From the NCBI GenBank assembly GCA_027943335.1, contig BSBK01001302.1, positions 2,491,501 to 2,555,500 of the forward strand: 64,000 bases of DNA. The letters run 5' to 3'. The position numbers and the translations under genes are program-made. The notes under the pieces are model-generated. The model made no database searches and had not been told where the DNA came from. It worked only from the letters and a program-made list of their open reading frames with translations. The DNA is from Chamaecyparis obtusa (lineage: Eukaryota; Streptophyta; Pinopsida; Cupressales; Cupressaceae). Of this stretch, positions 46,394 to 59,561 are shown in pieces (position 1 is the first letter of the stretch; every line of letters starts with the position of its first letter).

Positions 46394-47526
46394 ATGGTCA
46401 AAAATATTGCATATGTTGAGTCCCTTAAGTTATGTATACCCAAAGTCAACATCAAGCGTGGTAGTATACTTGTTGTCCCATTATAGGCATCACTTCGTAC
46501 TATAGATCAAATTGTCTCTCAGTGTCCTTGTCAAAAAAGTGTACATTATTCATCATGCATAGTTGAGAAAGTTGAAGCTTGAGGTGAACAAAATAATCAT
46601 GATAATTTTGTTTAAGTCAATAAGAAGTATGGTAGTGAATTTTCATCCTATGAGGTAAGACTGATGATTTTTTTTATTTTGATGTTGGTAGTGATGATTC
46701 TAACTAGTCTTTACTTGATGAGGATGACGTTGATAATGGAATTAATGAAGGTTCTAATCCTCTTTTTGATGAGGAAGTCAAAATAGATCACATGATACTT
46801 TTTCATAGTGTCATTGAGAAGGGCTACCATATAGTATCTAACCCACTATATGAAGAATTGATTAAAAATTTAGATGTTTTGAATGTTTTATCAGATTGTG
46901 CAATGAATGATTATAATGAGTAGGATGTAATTTATTATTATATGCCATTATATGATGATGAATCTTCTTTTGGAACCGATTTTGAAGATCCTTGTAGCAT
47001 GAATATGATTGATTGTTCCTAAGATGGACCAAAGATGTAATCAAAGGTTGTAGTGCATAGTGATTCACTTGAATGTTTTCATAATGCATACCAATTTGAG
47101 TATGATAATTTTTTCTTTGATATGCAAGCATGTGTTGAAATAGGGCCTAATGATCCTACTCATATGGTTGAATTTGAATGTTTTGAATTCTCAGATTAGT
47201 TAAATGAGTTTTTATTTGAGCATGGTAATGGTGTCAATGATAAAGGATGCCACATTGCATTTGAATTTCCACCATACTATGAATATGACAAATGCATTTC
47301 AGGTTCTAAAGTGTTTCTATGTATACCTAATGCTAAATGTGTCGACAACAATAAGTATGATAGATGGGTGAGTGATACTAGTTGTGAGTAGTATGGTCCA
47401 ATGTTACTCAATCATATTTTTAGATTGATCATATTGATATATGATGAGAATAAAACTTATGATAGAGGAAGGTTTTGGTTCTATTTTTTTGGTTTCTCAG
47501 GACTTCCAATTCAAGGTTATGTTTAA
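46394..47526 (+). pseudogene. Decayed long reading frame downstream of gag, unknown protein
   Basis: From ATG 46394 to about 46660 and then, after a shift at a T run (46665-46676), on to 47526, a single phase stays readable with few stops (the second part has 6 in 291 codons, far below chance in such AT-rich DNA). The product is acidic and rich in Asp, Glu, Asn and aromatic residues, with several Cys. It lies where pol would be expected behind the gag at 45239-46162, but no protease, RT or integrase motif is visible. A short frame at 46167-46400 (EESYASEENSLDVVND) links gag to it. No family is recognised. Confidence 0.5.
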
Positions 47527-50500
47527 TTTTTTCCATGTAAGTGAAGATCCCAATGAAGAGGGAAGTGGTTTTATTATACCAGAGATATGAATCCTTTCCA
47601 TTCCCACAAGGGACATGCATCCTGAATAAGAGCCAATGTTGGAACTCTTAAATCTTGACTAAATTTGGAGCAGTTTTATGTAAAAATTTGCTAAGGCATA
47701 GAAAAGGACATGCCCCGTGATCTCGTAGGGCCATTAAGGAGAAGTTAGGATATATTGTGGAACAATGGGGTGACAGGTTATACCAGATATTGTGTTGCCC
47801 CAGGTTTCCACAAACCACCATTGGGAAGTTCAAATGTGGTGCAAAAGAGCAAGATACAAAGGAGGGTATTCACCCTGGCTTTTCGTTAGGAAGCCCAAAA
47901 TTTCAAACAAAAGGGTGGGGTAATATGTCATATTGAGCCCAATAGAGAAATGAAAAGTTACCTTGGGATTCCCTGAAATAAATACCATAATGAGATGATG
48001 AGTCATGGAGAAGTGGGATGAAGGGTTAGAAGCTTTCAATATAAGGACCCTGTGATTCCAATCAACATCTTCAACCGACATAATATTGCTAGTGGAAGTG
48101 TGGGATATTTATTTATGCCTATTATAATGAAGAAAGAAGGCCACCCTGTGGTTCAAGGAGAGAAATGGGAAAACTATTTAAAAGGCCATGGAAACACAAG
48201 GATCATGATAAAGGAAAGATACCCATGACCTCATGATTCTATGGGTGAAGAAGGAAACCATTGGGCATGCTAAAATATTGATGGTGTTCCCAAGTAAGTA
48301 GCCCAAAAATAGTCCACGTATGCTCATTCCTATCTAGAAATTACATGTGGTACCCCATAGGCATAAAAGTTCCAAGAGGGAAAGGTCAAAATTTGTTTCA
48401 CGGTGCATTCATAAAGCATGACAATGGAGTCAAAGATCATGAGGGATGAAATGATATTTGCATGTCAAATTATAGAGGGGATTTCCAATTGGTTAGTGCA
48501 TGATTTAAATGTGTTTTTCCTTCAGAATATTTTGAATATCAAATTGTGCTCTACTTTTGCAAAGATTTTGATAGGCTAGAAATCCTTTTTCCTAGGCTCT
48601 GTTTAGTGTATGTACATTAGAATCAGTTTCATGTTGCTGCCACCATTGGAAAAGAAACTAGAAATCCTGGATGAATTTTTTTAAAAGGAAAAAGGATAAG
48701 TACCCTGTGCGAGTTATATATTGGCATCCTAAAGTCTTTTTCACCTTGCCGAGAAGTATGGTGTTTTCCATAAAAGAAGGGGTGTGGTTGTTGTTGGTGA
48801 TGTTGCAAGAGATATACAAAGACCTTGGCCACAAGCATGAAGATAATTTAGCTTATGGTTACAAATGTACCAAAAAGTCTCGTGGTGGCTACATAGGTAT
48901 AAAATTTTCAAATACAATATGGGGATATGTTTGCCTCTTTCAAATGAAAACTATCTTTGTTTTCTGCCCCTCAATCTATCCTTATTGGTAGGTTACAAAA
49001 GAAGGTGTGGGTGAGTGGTCTGAAAATGAGCATTCTCAGACATTCAGAACCCACTGTATTTGATCAAAATATTCTTTCCTTGAGAATACAAAGGAAAAGA
49101 GGCTACAACCCATGGTCTTCCCTAAGATGCACTAGGCTACAAATGCTATAATATTTATGGCACCATTGCAACACTAACCCACAAGGTGTGATAAAGGCAT
49201 GGCTCACAAGTTTCATGGGTTCACTGAGTTGCCTCAATTTGGGACCACAGGTGGAGAGAAAAAAACAATCACACTAGGAGACAAAGATGACCAAAAACTA
49301 CTATAGGTGGAAAACACTCCTCTTCAAATAACTAGTGGCAACTAGTCATGTTTCTTATGTGTTGTCAGCCAACAACTTGTTGTATCCCTTTGAATTATGA
49401 AAGGGGATTTCATTGTATAAGCATAACGAGATGTCACTATCAAGTGCACTAAATGTATGAGTACAAGATATGGATTGTTTTAAGTTAAGGAAAGGGCTAG
49501 TTTCATTTTCAGCGGTATGTAGTATATGCTAACAATGTGATTTTACATGAGAAAATAGAGTGCAGAATAGAGGTGAAGGGGACACATGTCAATGGGAGAT
49601 AAAATATAGGATTCCTCTCCTTTTCTATATATTCATACTTTCTTCTCACTCAAAGGGTTCTAAATGTAATCCAATTTGTGGAGACATTAGTAACATTGTA
49701 AATATTCCTAAATATGAAATTGATTCAAAATAGTTGAATATAGAGTTTTCTTTCAGCATTTCTCAATTAGTCTATGAGTAGACTGTAAGATTATTTTAGG
49801 GGTTGTCTCCATGTATTATTTTCAGATTTCACATGAATCAAAATATTTAAAATGTTCTTACTCTTCTTGGCAATTTCCTTGTCAAAGAACATCTAATACA
49901 ACTCATTTCATCTTCAAAAATTGATGTAGGGAGATTCTCCTTCTCAATCGACTCGTTCAAATCACAAAAAAATATAGAAAATTGATAGGAAATATGCAAG
50001 ATTTCTATTAATATTCTAAAAAATGATATTACGTTGCAAATTTGAAATTAAATACTTCAGTCTTATTGGCTACATTTACAAATCTAAAATCTAATTTAAA
50101 GTAAACAACACATGCAATGAAACAAATAGATAATTTCATATGCTATAAATTGCATTTAAACTAAAACATCCTACATAATTTATTTTTAAAAAATTATTAA
50201 GTAATATTTTGTACATATTTAAGCATTAATTCATTTGATGCATGGATTATTCTATTCAAATAGACCAAGCATGTTATTTATATTTGATACTATTATTTTT
50301 AGTAATTAGACTTATGCGATTTGTTGAGATCTTGTTGCATTACTATTATGTTCTCATATGAAATCTAAAAAAGTGATGAGGTAAGCTTTTTATTAAACTA
50401 GTTAGATATTTTTATTTTATTTTAAAATTTGATAATATATAAATGTTATATTTTATTTTGGAATAGGATGTATTTTGGGTAAATCATACATCAATCAAAT

Positions 50501-51310
50501 TTGTGAATGCATTGTTATTTACACTATTTTTAAAATGTTTCTTTCAAAGCTCTGTTATACTTGCTCAATTTTAGAGGAATTTCCCTATAAATTAGTCAGT
50601 AAAGGTTGTGTTGATAGTACGAAACTCTAAATGTAATAAAAGACATACGATTACCTTGGGTTTAAAGGAGGAATAAATTGGAATAAAAAAGTATTAGGAT
50701 ACACCAAGGATGATTCAAAGTCAATTTAAATTTGTGAAGAATAAATTTGATGGGTTAAAGGAAGGAGAAATCCAAAAGCTTGGGAGTAGCGATCTAATTT
50801 TTGAGAAAATTTACGCCAATCACATGTCTAAGGTAATTTCTCTATGGGAAATTAGTGTCACTAAGCTTTCAAATTAATATCATGGTTTTGAAGACTAGGA
50901 TGATACTCTTAAAAACTATGTATAATTTACATGTAATCAACTTCAAAAACCCTTTGTATTGCTATTGTCTCTCTAGGATTTAATATGCTGATCTTGAAAC
51001 TTGAAATTTGACAAGTGATATTTTGGTCACTAGTTGTTCCACTCTGATGACTAAATATGGCTACTAGATATAGTTCCATATCTTCCAATTTTTTAAGGAG
51101 GAATTATACATCTCAAATGGATATTTCCTTTCTTTGTAATCCTTATATTTGAAAAATGGCATTTTAGCATCATATGCTTTGGGTTTAGAAACATTTCTTA
51201 GAGATTATTTTTGCATGGTTATTTAGAAGTTGAATTATAACAACTCTCTTTGAAAAAAACATGCCCTCTAATTACACAAAAATTAAATGAAATCAAGGCA
51301 ATCCCACAAA
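47527..51310. other. No gene recognised; part may be an LTR
   Basis: No coding frame stands out. TATA-like sites (TATTTAAAAGG near 48175, CTATATATTCATAC near 49625) and long purine-rich stretches suggest LTR or element 3' sequence for 47640-49790. From 49900 to 51250 the DNA is very AT-rich spacer and possibly the promoter side of the AAA-ATPase pseudogene. Confidence 0.4.
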
Positions 51311-52779
51311 ATGGTGGCAATGGAGCTGTGGTCGAATCTCGGGACGCTCACGGCGACCATTTTTTTGGTGGGAACAATGGCCAGGGAGTATCTCCCTCCC
51401 GAACTGCTAGAATACTTCAGAGAGCTACTGAGAAGGATTTCATGATTTCTGTCCTTCTATATCACACTTGTGATTGAGGAGAACGAAGGCATGAAGGTCA
51501 GTGATCTTTACGAATCGGTGCAGATTTATCTGAGCACCAGATCTTCTTCCGACGCCAGCAGATTGAAGCTCAGCAAGCCTAAAAATGCCAAGGCATTTAC
51601 CTTCACCATGGACAGAAGCCAGCAAATCATGGACGACTTTCACGGAGTGAAAGTCTGGTGGAGTTTCCGTAGCAGAGAGTTAAAGCAGCCTGTTTTCTCC
51701 TGGCATGACGTCTCTGATGAAAAGCGCCACTTCGAGCTCACATTTCACAAGAAGGACAAAGCAAAGATTTTTGAATCATATCTGCCGCATGTAATTGCGG
51801 AGGCCAAAATCATCGAGCTGAGAAACCGGCACCGGAAGATTTACACCAATAAAAGCGGTAAGTCGCATTTTTACGAGGACCGAAACCGCGTTTGGACGCC
51901 GGTGGTTTTCGAGCATCCGGCGACGTTCGAAACCCTAGCTCTTGACCCTGAGGTAAAGGATGACATAATGCAGGATCTCAGGAAGTTTTCTCAGAGGGAA
52001 ACGTATTATAAGAAGGTCGGCCGTGCCTAGAAACGGGGGTATTTGCTCTACGGACCGCCGGGAACCAGAAAGTCGAGTATGATCGCTGCTATTGCGAATC
52101 TTTTGGAGTATGATATTTATGACCTGGAGTTAACCGGGGTTAAGAGCAACACTGAGCTGAGAAAGCTTTTGATCGGGACTACGAATAAGTCTGTTATTGT
52201 GATTGAGGATATCGACTGCTCGCTGGATTTGTCCGACCGGAAAAGAAGGTGAAGAAAGAGAGCAAGGAAGAGGAAAATCCTGCGAAAGATGAAAAAGACA
52301 GTGAAGAAAGTAAGGTTACTTTGTCTGGAGTTTTGAATTTCACAGATGGCTTGTGGTCTTGCTGCGGCAGCGAAAGGATTATTATTTTTACGACAAATCA
52401 TGTTGATAGGCTGGATCCTGCGCTTATTCGATCGGGGCGCATGGATAAGCATATTCATTTATCTTTCTGCACTTTTCTTGCGTTCAAAGTTCTTGCGAAA
52501 AATTATCTTGGAGTTGAAGATCATCCCTTGTTTGAAAAAGTTGAGATTTTGATGAAAGAAGAGCAGATCACTCCGGCAGATGTGACTGAGGAATTGATGA
52601 GGGCGAGTGACGATCCCACAGCTGCTCTTGAAAAACTGATTGAGGCTCTGCGTCGGGCTATGGAAAAGGCTGCCGTGAAAAATGAAATTTCGCCGGAGAG
52701 TGAAAGTGTAGACAACAATTCAGTTGCAGAGGAATCTCCTCCGGTGGCTACTACAGATGAAGGTTCCAGTTCAAATTGA
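51311..52779 (+). pseudogene. AAA-ATPase, BCS1/ASD-like (mitochondrial AAA-ATPase family), inactivated
   Basis: The gene is an intronless frame of about 489 codons, near the family's usual 470-520. It opens MVAMELWSNLGTLTATIF, a membrane anchor, then MAREYLPPELLEYF and the ASD N-terminal domain. Walker A is altered (GPPGTRKS for GPPGTGKS, 52052-52075). Walker B is intact (VIVIEDIDCS, about 52192-52221). The second region of homology follows (IIIFTTNHVDRLDPALIRSGRMD). Lesions: TGA at 51443, TAG at 52028, a 1-base shift near 52245. The end is an acidic Ser/Glu-rich tail. The locus is visibly more GC-rich than its surroundings. Related plant proteins are membrane-anchored ATPases in mitochondria or ER linked to stress and cell death. 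Loss looks recent, since the rest is well kept. Confidence 0.88.
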
Positions 52780-55700
52780 AAGTTTTCAGAAGAATAGGAA
52801 TTTGTTTGGACTAAATGTTGTATGTTTTCATTTCTCAAAGTAGTTCTACTCCGTGTTTGATTGTTTTTGTAGATGATAGGAAAATTTCAACCATGAAAAA
52901 TAATTTGTAATATGCTTTCAGGATAAAGTCCCTATTTATGCAGCTTAATAATTAATCTCCCTTTGCTCTTATCAATGTATGTTTTAATTTCTAATTTACT
53001 TCCACACACAAAGAAAATTGTTCTGAGTGCTAAAAAGAAATTTGATATGTGCTGTGTGTAGAATTTTTTAAAAACTGACGGAGTTGTTTTTTCATATAGT
53101 TTTACTTTTGTCTTAAGAATTTAATTAATTTTATTTAAACAACTTGATCACATCTACTTTCTCTATATATTTTAGTAGATAATTGTTGTGAAAAAGGATG
53201 GGTTAAGCGATCTAGGATGTAGATTAAGAGGACATAAAAATAAGAGAATTACAAATTTATACTAGGAATGCTAAAGTTTAGGCTATTAAGAAAATATTAA
53301 GAATTAAAATATTAAAAATAATAGGAGGGCGGGGATGTGAGAAGATTGAAATGTGTAGGTTTGAGGAATATATTGAGGGAGCTTGAAAGTAATAAAATAA
53401 AGGTGAAAGGAAAGTGATAATTAATGTTGAGAAGTATTCTATAATGGAAGCAAGAGATGGAGTGTAATGACATGAGTGTGTTAGAAACTTTTTTTTTTAC
53501 TTTATATCTTAAATTTGATAGTCATTTATATATCAAAATATCAATATTTACTAATAAATATGGTACTTCTAAAATAAGTAGCATATGTACATAGCAAATA
53601 AAGTAATATACCTCTCAACATTTATTTAAATAGAATTATTTATTATATCTATACTAGGTTCTTTACATTTCTATGAATAAAACATTTCTCCTATTTATTT
53701 ATCGATTTAGTTTTGTTGTTATATACGTTATTGAATAATGTTATATCTAGATTGAAGGGATCTATGATTCTCTTTGCTAATTTTCGTATCTAGTCTCACT
53801 GTTATATATAATACTAAAAATCTTAGTGTTGATTTATGTAAAAGCACACCATTTAAAAGTAAGACAAAGAACTTGGCGAGGTTGGCAAACACCAAGTGGT
53901 GCTATAGTAGAGGTGACAAATACTAGACTTGTTTTGTGAAGTGTAAAATTATTATAGAATTTTAAAGTTTAGATTGATGTAAAAATATTATACAATCTAA
54001 AATTTTGAAGTTCTATAGAGGTATTTTAGACTTTGAAAGTTCAATTTTAGGTATTAAATACTATAAATATGGTAAATCTAAAAATAGATTGGACATTAAA
54101 AGGCCAAAGACCTATGTTACATCTTGAGAGTCTCATTAACTCTAGAGATGCCTTGGAGTTTATAAATTTGAAGCTTGAAAGGATGTGTTAGAGTCTAAAA
54201 TTTTAAATGCATAAAAATATTGGTAGAATTCAATACTCAATGATATTTTCAATTGTTGGATTGAATTTTTTGTGCTTGTGGTAATTTGACACTCTTAGTA
54301 CAGTGGGTTACTAAATACATTTACAACATGATGATGCACAATAATAAATAGATTAAGTCAAATTTCTATAATTATAATAAATGTAGTTCATAACAGATTT
54401 ATACACTTGTGTATTTGTATATACAACTACATATAAGAAATTATAGTTGCATATAAACCAAGAAAATCATCCAAAAGACTAACTCTTATCTATACTTCAT
54501 TTATACAATTGTATGTAGGCATATAACTTCATAATACAATTCATACTTGTACAAGAATATGGATAAATGTTCAAAAAATAAATGAAAACCACTATTAACA
54601 AACCATGAAAATGATTTTTTTTAAATTCCCTAAAATATATTGGCTATAATAAAAATAATAATAAATTGTGAATAATATTATAATTTATTTTATTTTTTAA
54701 AATTTATTTTTATGATTCACATCCATCCAATTATCTTAGATATAAGTAATGGTGTGATACTTGTATATTAGTGGACATCAAAATATTATTAACATGATTA
54801 GAATTGTAAATATTATAGCATTATAAACATCTAGTATGATTATAAAAATCTTCTACTTTATCATCTGATAGACATACAGCATCATTAATGATAAAGATCC
54901 ACCTTTTCCATCTATGACCACCACTTTAGATGCTTAATAAATTTGTATGTGTTACATACTCTTGGGCTTAGTATGTGCTTATGGTTTCAAGTGTTGCTCA
55001 TGTATTCTTTTTGTTCTCTAGGAATTGCCAATTGACTCTTGAGGGGTGATCCTATACCCCCCTACTTTTTTTTTTGATTAGCAAACTTTATCTTATATTA
55101 ATGGAAATGACTAATATTCATAAAAATGAGCCCTTATTAATCTAGGTAGACATACTCTCATTCTCTAGTCCCAAAAACTTGTGGATTCATAAGAATGGTT
55201 TGTGCAATAAACAAAGGAGCCTATACTAATAATCAAAGGCATCACTAGTTGGAGATTATATGCTATTGGGATTCACATTCATTACTTAGGATTAGACTCT
55301 ATGCCCTTGAATATTCATTGGTTTTAATTTCGTTCAAGAATTGTTTAAGAAACACCCATCCATAAAATATCTTTTGTTTTACTACTTAGGTGTGGGTTTA
55401 AAGTAGTATTCTACATATTAGTTGTGTCTTCAAGTGATATATTTAGAATAGAGCCAATTTTGAGAAATTCTTTATGTGTTCTGATCTATATGTTGAGATT
55501 TATCTTCTAGTGTGAAACATATGTCATAAATCATTTCAATATTTGTAGATGTTGCAGGGGTAACCCACCTGCATTTTGGAAAGCCCAAAGTGTAGGAGTA
55601 TTTGTTCATTCCTTGAGTAAATACTTTCCAATTAGTCAATGATCTTAGGTTTTTATTGATAGAAGAAGGTTAATTATTAGGTAAACCTGAGGCATCACTT
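52780..55700. other. AT-rich spacer, no gene
   Basis: Nothing in this stretch has coding character. It holds A/T-rich low-complexity DNA and short poly-T and poly-A runs (for example 53489-53497 and 55068-55074). Confidence 0.55.
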
Positions 55701-55757
55701 GAGAAAACAAACACACCTTGTATACCTCCTCATGCTTCACTTCCCTTTGATTAGCCC

Positions 55758-56039
55758 ATGCTTGAGACAACAAAGGAAGTGAATTCAAACAAGATTAAAA
55801 TGAACAAACATGACAATGCTATTCATATCTTATATTCTACTAAAATTAATTTGGATGAAGAAGATACTCTTGATGATGATATTCTTGATGCTAACAATGA
55901 TATTTATGCTAGCGATTCTGATGACTATGATACTATCGATATTGATCATGATTTACTAGGTATGCTTTCACAATAGTCATTGTATCATCTTAAAATGGAA
56001 GCACTTCCATGTTAAGAATGTTTATCCCTCCTTAGGGGG
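55758..56039 (+). other. Short acidic frame and polypurine tract at the end of an LTR element
   Basis: A 72-codon frame (55758-55976) is very rich in Asp and Glu (EEDTLDDDILD, SDSDDYDTIDID). It lies just upstream of a polypurine tract (TTAGGGGG, 56033-56039) and an LTR start at 56040. It is probably the 3' end of the element's last frame; no family is recognised. Confidence 0.4.
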
Positions 56040-57150
56040 TGTTTTGGGGCCATCATCATGTTGTCCTCTATTTTCTACCCCCTTCCCATCTTCTGTGCTT
56101 GTTTAGGGCTTTGTTTAGGTCTCCTTGGGCACTATTTTCCTCACCTGGCACATTTTCTAGGGGTCCTAAACCCTTGGGTCAAGGTTGACCTCAACCTTGA
56201 CCTAGGTCAAAGTTGACCTTGTCCTTGACCCAGGTCCCCCTTTTTATCAAAAAGTTTGTCGAATGCGAGGGAAACTCAAAAGTTTATTTCTTGCTTCCAG
56301 GTTGGCTATTTTGGTCTCCAAAATGGTAAACTCTTAAATTGCATTTTATCTAGGTCCATTTCTAGGGGTAAGGGCCCAATGGAAATTTATTTCTCATATT
56401 TCAGCCTCTCTAGGAGTTTGTGCCCGAGATCTTTATAAAAGAAATCCTTCCTCTCTCATTTTCTCCATCTCTCAATCAAGTGCATCCACAATCCATCAAG
56501 TTCTCCATTGAAGATCAAGGATTCAAGCATTCAAGCCTTTGAAGGAATTTGGTTCAAGCATTCAAGATTTATTATTCAAACCCTAGATCTATCCATCATG
56601 GTGGTGTGATCTTCCTTCAAGATCCTTTGTTCATCTTCAAGATCCATTCATTCTTCCCTCAAGGTGGATTTCAAGCATACAATCATGGAGGTTTTGATTT
56701 ACATTTATGGTTTTGATTTACATTGTTGAGTCCAAGCTTTCATATCAATATACTTGTTTACATTTTAAATATAATTGCATATGTATTGAATATCATAGCT
56801 TCATTGTTAGATCTACTTCTACTACTTGCTACCATTCTCTATTTCAATTCTATTTTTAAGGTTGATTCCAAACCGAGGTTTGACCAAGGCAAACCCCTCA
56901 TCCAAACAACAAAACCCTTTTTCTTACAGGTACAAGTGCAGGACAGTGAATATCAATGCAGATCTAAGTACCCTTTCCATCGAACTTTCAGGAGCTGTGA
57001 ACAGAATTTCCATCGAAGCAATGCAGGTCAAGGATGACTTTTTGGGGTAAGATTGTACCCCAGGGTAAGATCTTAACCCAGTTCTTGGGTCAAGGATGAC
57101 CTTGCTCTGAAAGACAAAATATTTTTGGGTTTTGTAGATCTCACGGTTTT
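56040..57150 (+). repeat. 3' LTR (family F), right end uncertain
   Basis: It starts TGTTTTGGGGCC directly after a polypurine tract. A TATA box (TTTATAAAAG, 56432-56441) is followed by a CT-rich transcription-start-like stretch. A dense cluster of GGTCAA/TTGACC cores lies at 56177-56230. The GGTCAAGGWTGACC unit recurs at 57088-57101. The right boundary was not found; 57150 is a guess. Confidence 0.55.
56177..56230. promoter_or_regulatory. Cluster of six W-box cores with a 12-bp-arm palindrome
   Basis: TTGACC or its complement GGTCAA occurs at 56177 (rather as GGTCAA), 56185, 56197, 56205 (GGTCAA), 56213 and 56225. The stretch 56177-56188 and 56191-56202 forms perfect 12-bp inverted arms around CC. 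TTGAC(C/T) is the binding core of plant WRKY factors. The cluster is about 200-250 bp upstream of the TATA box. Confidence 0.7.
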
Positions 57151-58100
57151 GGGTCTAGAGCACAAAAATCAATAGTTTCTGAGACTGTTTGACAGGATTT
57201 TTAGCATATTCTTTTTCAGAGGTAAGTACTTTTATTTCTTCATTTCAATATTAGCATTTCCATATTTGCATTCCATCCCCTTAGAATTCATATGTATGAT
57301 GTAAAATATGGGTTTAAGGTCTCTTTCATGTGCATTATTCTAAACCCTATTCAACCATATTTTATATCTTACAGTTATATATCATTCATAGTGACAAACA
57401 AAATGACATATCTTCATAGCAAGGTCCTTGTTTGGAATTGGATATTTTTCCATATACTATTCTTGATGATTCTCCTCTTGCAATTTTCCTACCTTCCCAA
57501 ATCATTATAGACTGAGATGGGGGGCAAGAGACACACTTTAATAGATCCTCTTGTGTGATGGATCCTATGTATTTTCCTATTGTACTGTGCTTCCCCCGTG
57601 ATGTGCTTCTTGGTACATATTTTGTTTAGATTTATTTAAATGATCCTTGTTACTCTGTTGGTGCAAGGTGATAAAGGAATCACAATGTCGTAAACAAATT
57701 TCTCTATTTCTATCTCTCTTCTTCTATATGTCGTTACATGTTGTGTTGTACCCATGCCACTATTCATAAATGTGCCTTTGTGTTGTCTGCTTGGGATGAT
57801 GCAAAATGGTAGCTACCTATTATTTTTGGTCTTCGTAATGATGGCCCAAAAATACTCTTCTTTGTAACTCTTACATGATTTTCAGATTCCATTGTGTTTT
57901 TAGTTCTACTACCTTTGGGGGATGATGGCATTTCATTTTAACATGATATTTCACATATTATCATATGATCATACTGACCCCAAGTTAGTAAATCCCTTAC
58001 GTGTTCTCTTTTGTCATGTTCTCATTTCCCTTGATTTGTCCTTTCTTAAGGGTATTTCACAGTGGAAACATTTCATGTGGATGCTTCTTGGTCAAATAAA
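57151..58100. other. No gene recognised
   Basis: AT- and T-rich sequence with only chance-length frames (for example 57292-57510, hydrophobic). No domain and no repeat boundary is visible. Confidence 0.4.
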
Positions 58101-59330
58101 TGTCTTAGAAACTTAGAGCATAACACTCATTCATTCAAGATTGAATATTTTAAATAGTAACTATTTGACTCATTTAGCTCATTTGTAACTTATCAACCAG
58201 GGACGTAAACTTTAAATGTCTGCAAGCTATATGCTCCAAACTATCTTAATTGCCACTTGTATAAACTATGAAATTTAAAATACTTGAAAGCTTGAAAGGC
58301 TAAGGTAGGACAAAGAAAAAAATTTATTCTACTAAAATAAATAATCATAGATAGGTACTGTTCTATCTACCTTTGTTGTAGGAACAACCTGTTAGTTCTT
58401 CTACCAATGGATGCAGGAACAACATAGTTCTTTCTAACTCTAAGAAAACATGAAATAGATCCTAACTAACAATGGGATTCACTCACCAAGTGGGCCCCCT
58501 TGGATGAGTGAATAGTACACAATCAAGATAAAAAGATGGAACTTGTAATGTGCATTCTATTCATTCATTTAAAAAGTACATTTGGAGTAAAACAAAACTG
58601 AACTATATTTGGTGTTGCAAGATTACAATAACTTTCCTAGCTTGACTCCCCCTTGAAAGTTAAGTGAACATCTTATTTATAAGAAAATATTGAAAACTAA
58701 CTCCTATAACTATGATCACTCCAACAATGAGGATCAAGAAGATTCATAATGTCATACAACAGAATTAACAGCTTTTGAGAACAAGTCTTCCATAGATATA
58801 GTAGCTTGTGCTTCTAAATTTGCACTCAAGTATGATGGAAACCGTTTGACCGCTCCAAGGAAGAGTGATGCGCGATTATGTCTTTATTACTTTAGCTACA
58901 GGGTTGATCTTGTCAATTCCACCACGTTGCTCAATGAATAAGCCATTGACATGTTCCTGCATGGAGTTAGTAATACATGCTGAACTCTAAATATATATTT
59001 GCATCATTAAATTAGAAAAGGCATTATCTCATTAACTAACTCTTGCATGATATGCGGCTGTAAGAATCTTGACCCAACATAACTTAGGAGAGATGAACAT
59101 TAAAATAACACACATGTATAATTACTAATTCATCTGTCATATTATATCCATAAGTTCCAACTTATACCTCATATCCTGCTGATCCATAAAGTATTTAAGT
59201 ATTATTCATGCACTTATACATATAAAATTTATACATATAATACCATCAAAGTTTGCATAAAACTATACAAAAACACCCTACTGAACTATAGAAAAAGCAT
59301 CATAAAATATGCCATTAATTTGGCCCATCA
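58101..59330 (-). repeat. 3' LTR of a minus-strand element (family H), left end uncertain
   Basis: On the minus strand a polypurine tract (CTGGGGGGAA, 59331-59340) is followed by TGATGGGCC, a canonical LTR start at 59330. A TATA box on the same strand (TTATAAATAAG, 58673-58683) supports an LTR promoter. The left end is not defined. The tract-plus-start layout resembles LARD-2 (GGGGGAA then TGATGAG). Confidence 0.5.
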
Positions 59331-59561
59331 TTCCCCCCAGCTTAAGGTCTTGTTGGTCCTCCTGCAAGCATAAATTTTTTTATCCTGGCCCTCATCCTAA
59401 GTCATTTGCAATTTGTTGTCCAAATTCTCCCTCCTTGTAATTTAGGTATCTCTTGTCCACTTATAACTTGTTGTACCTACACACCTCATCTTCCATGTCA
59501 TGACCATCTGCATCTTCGATCATTCCTAACAAAGGTTGTATAAGGATTGGTGGCTGAAATC

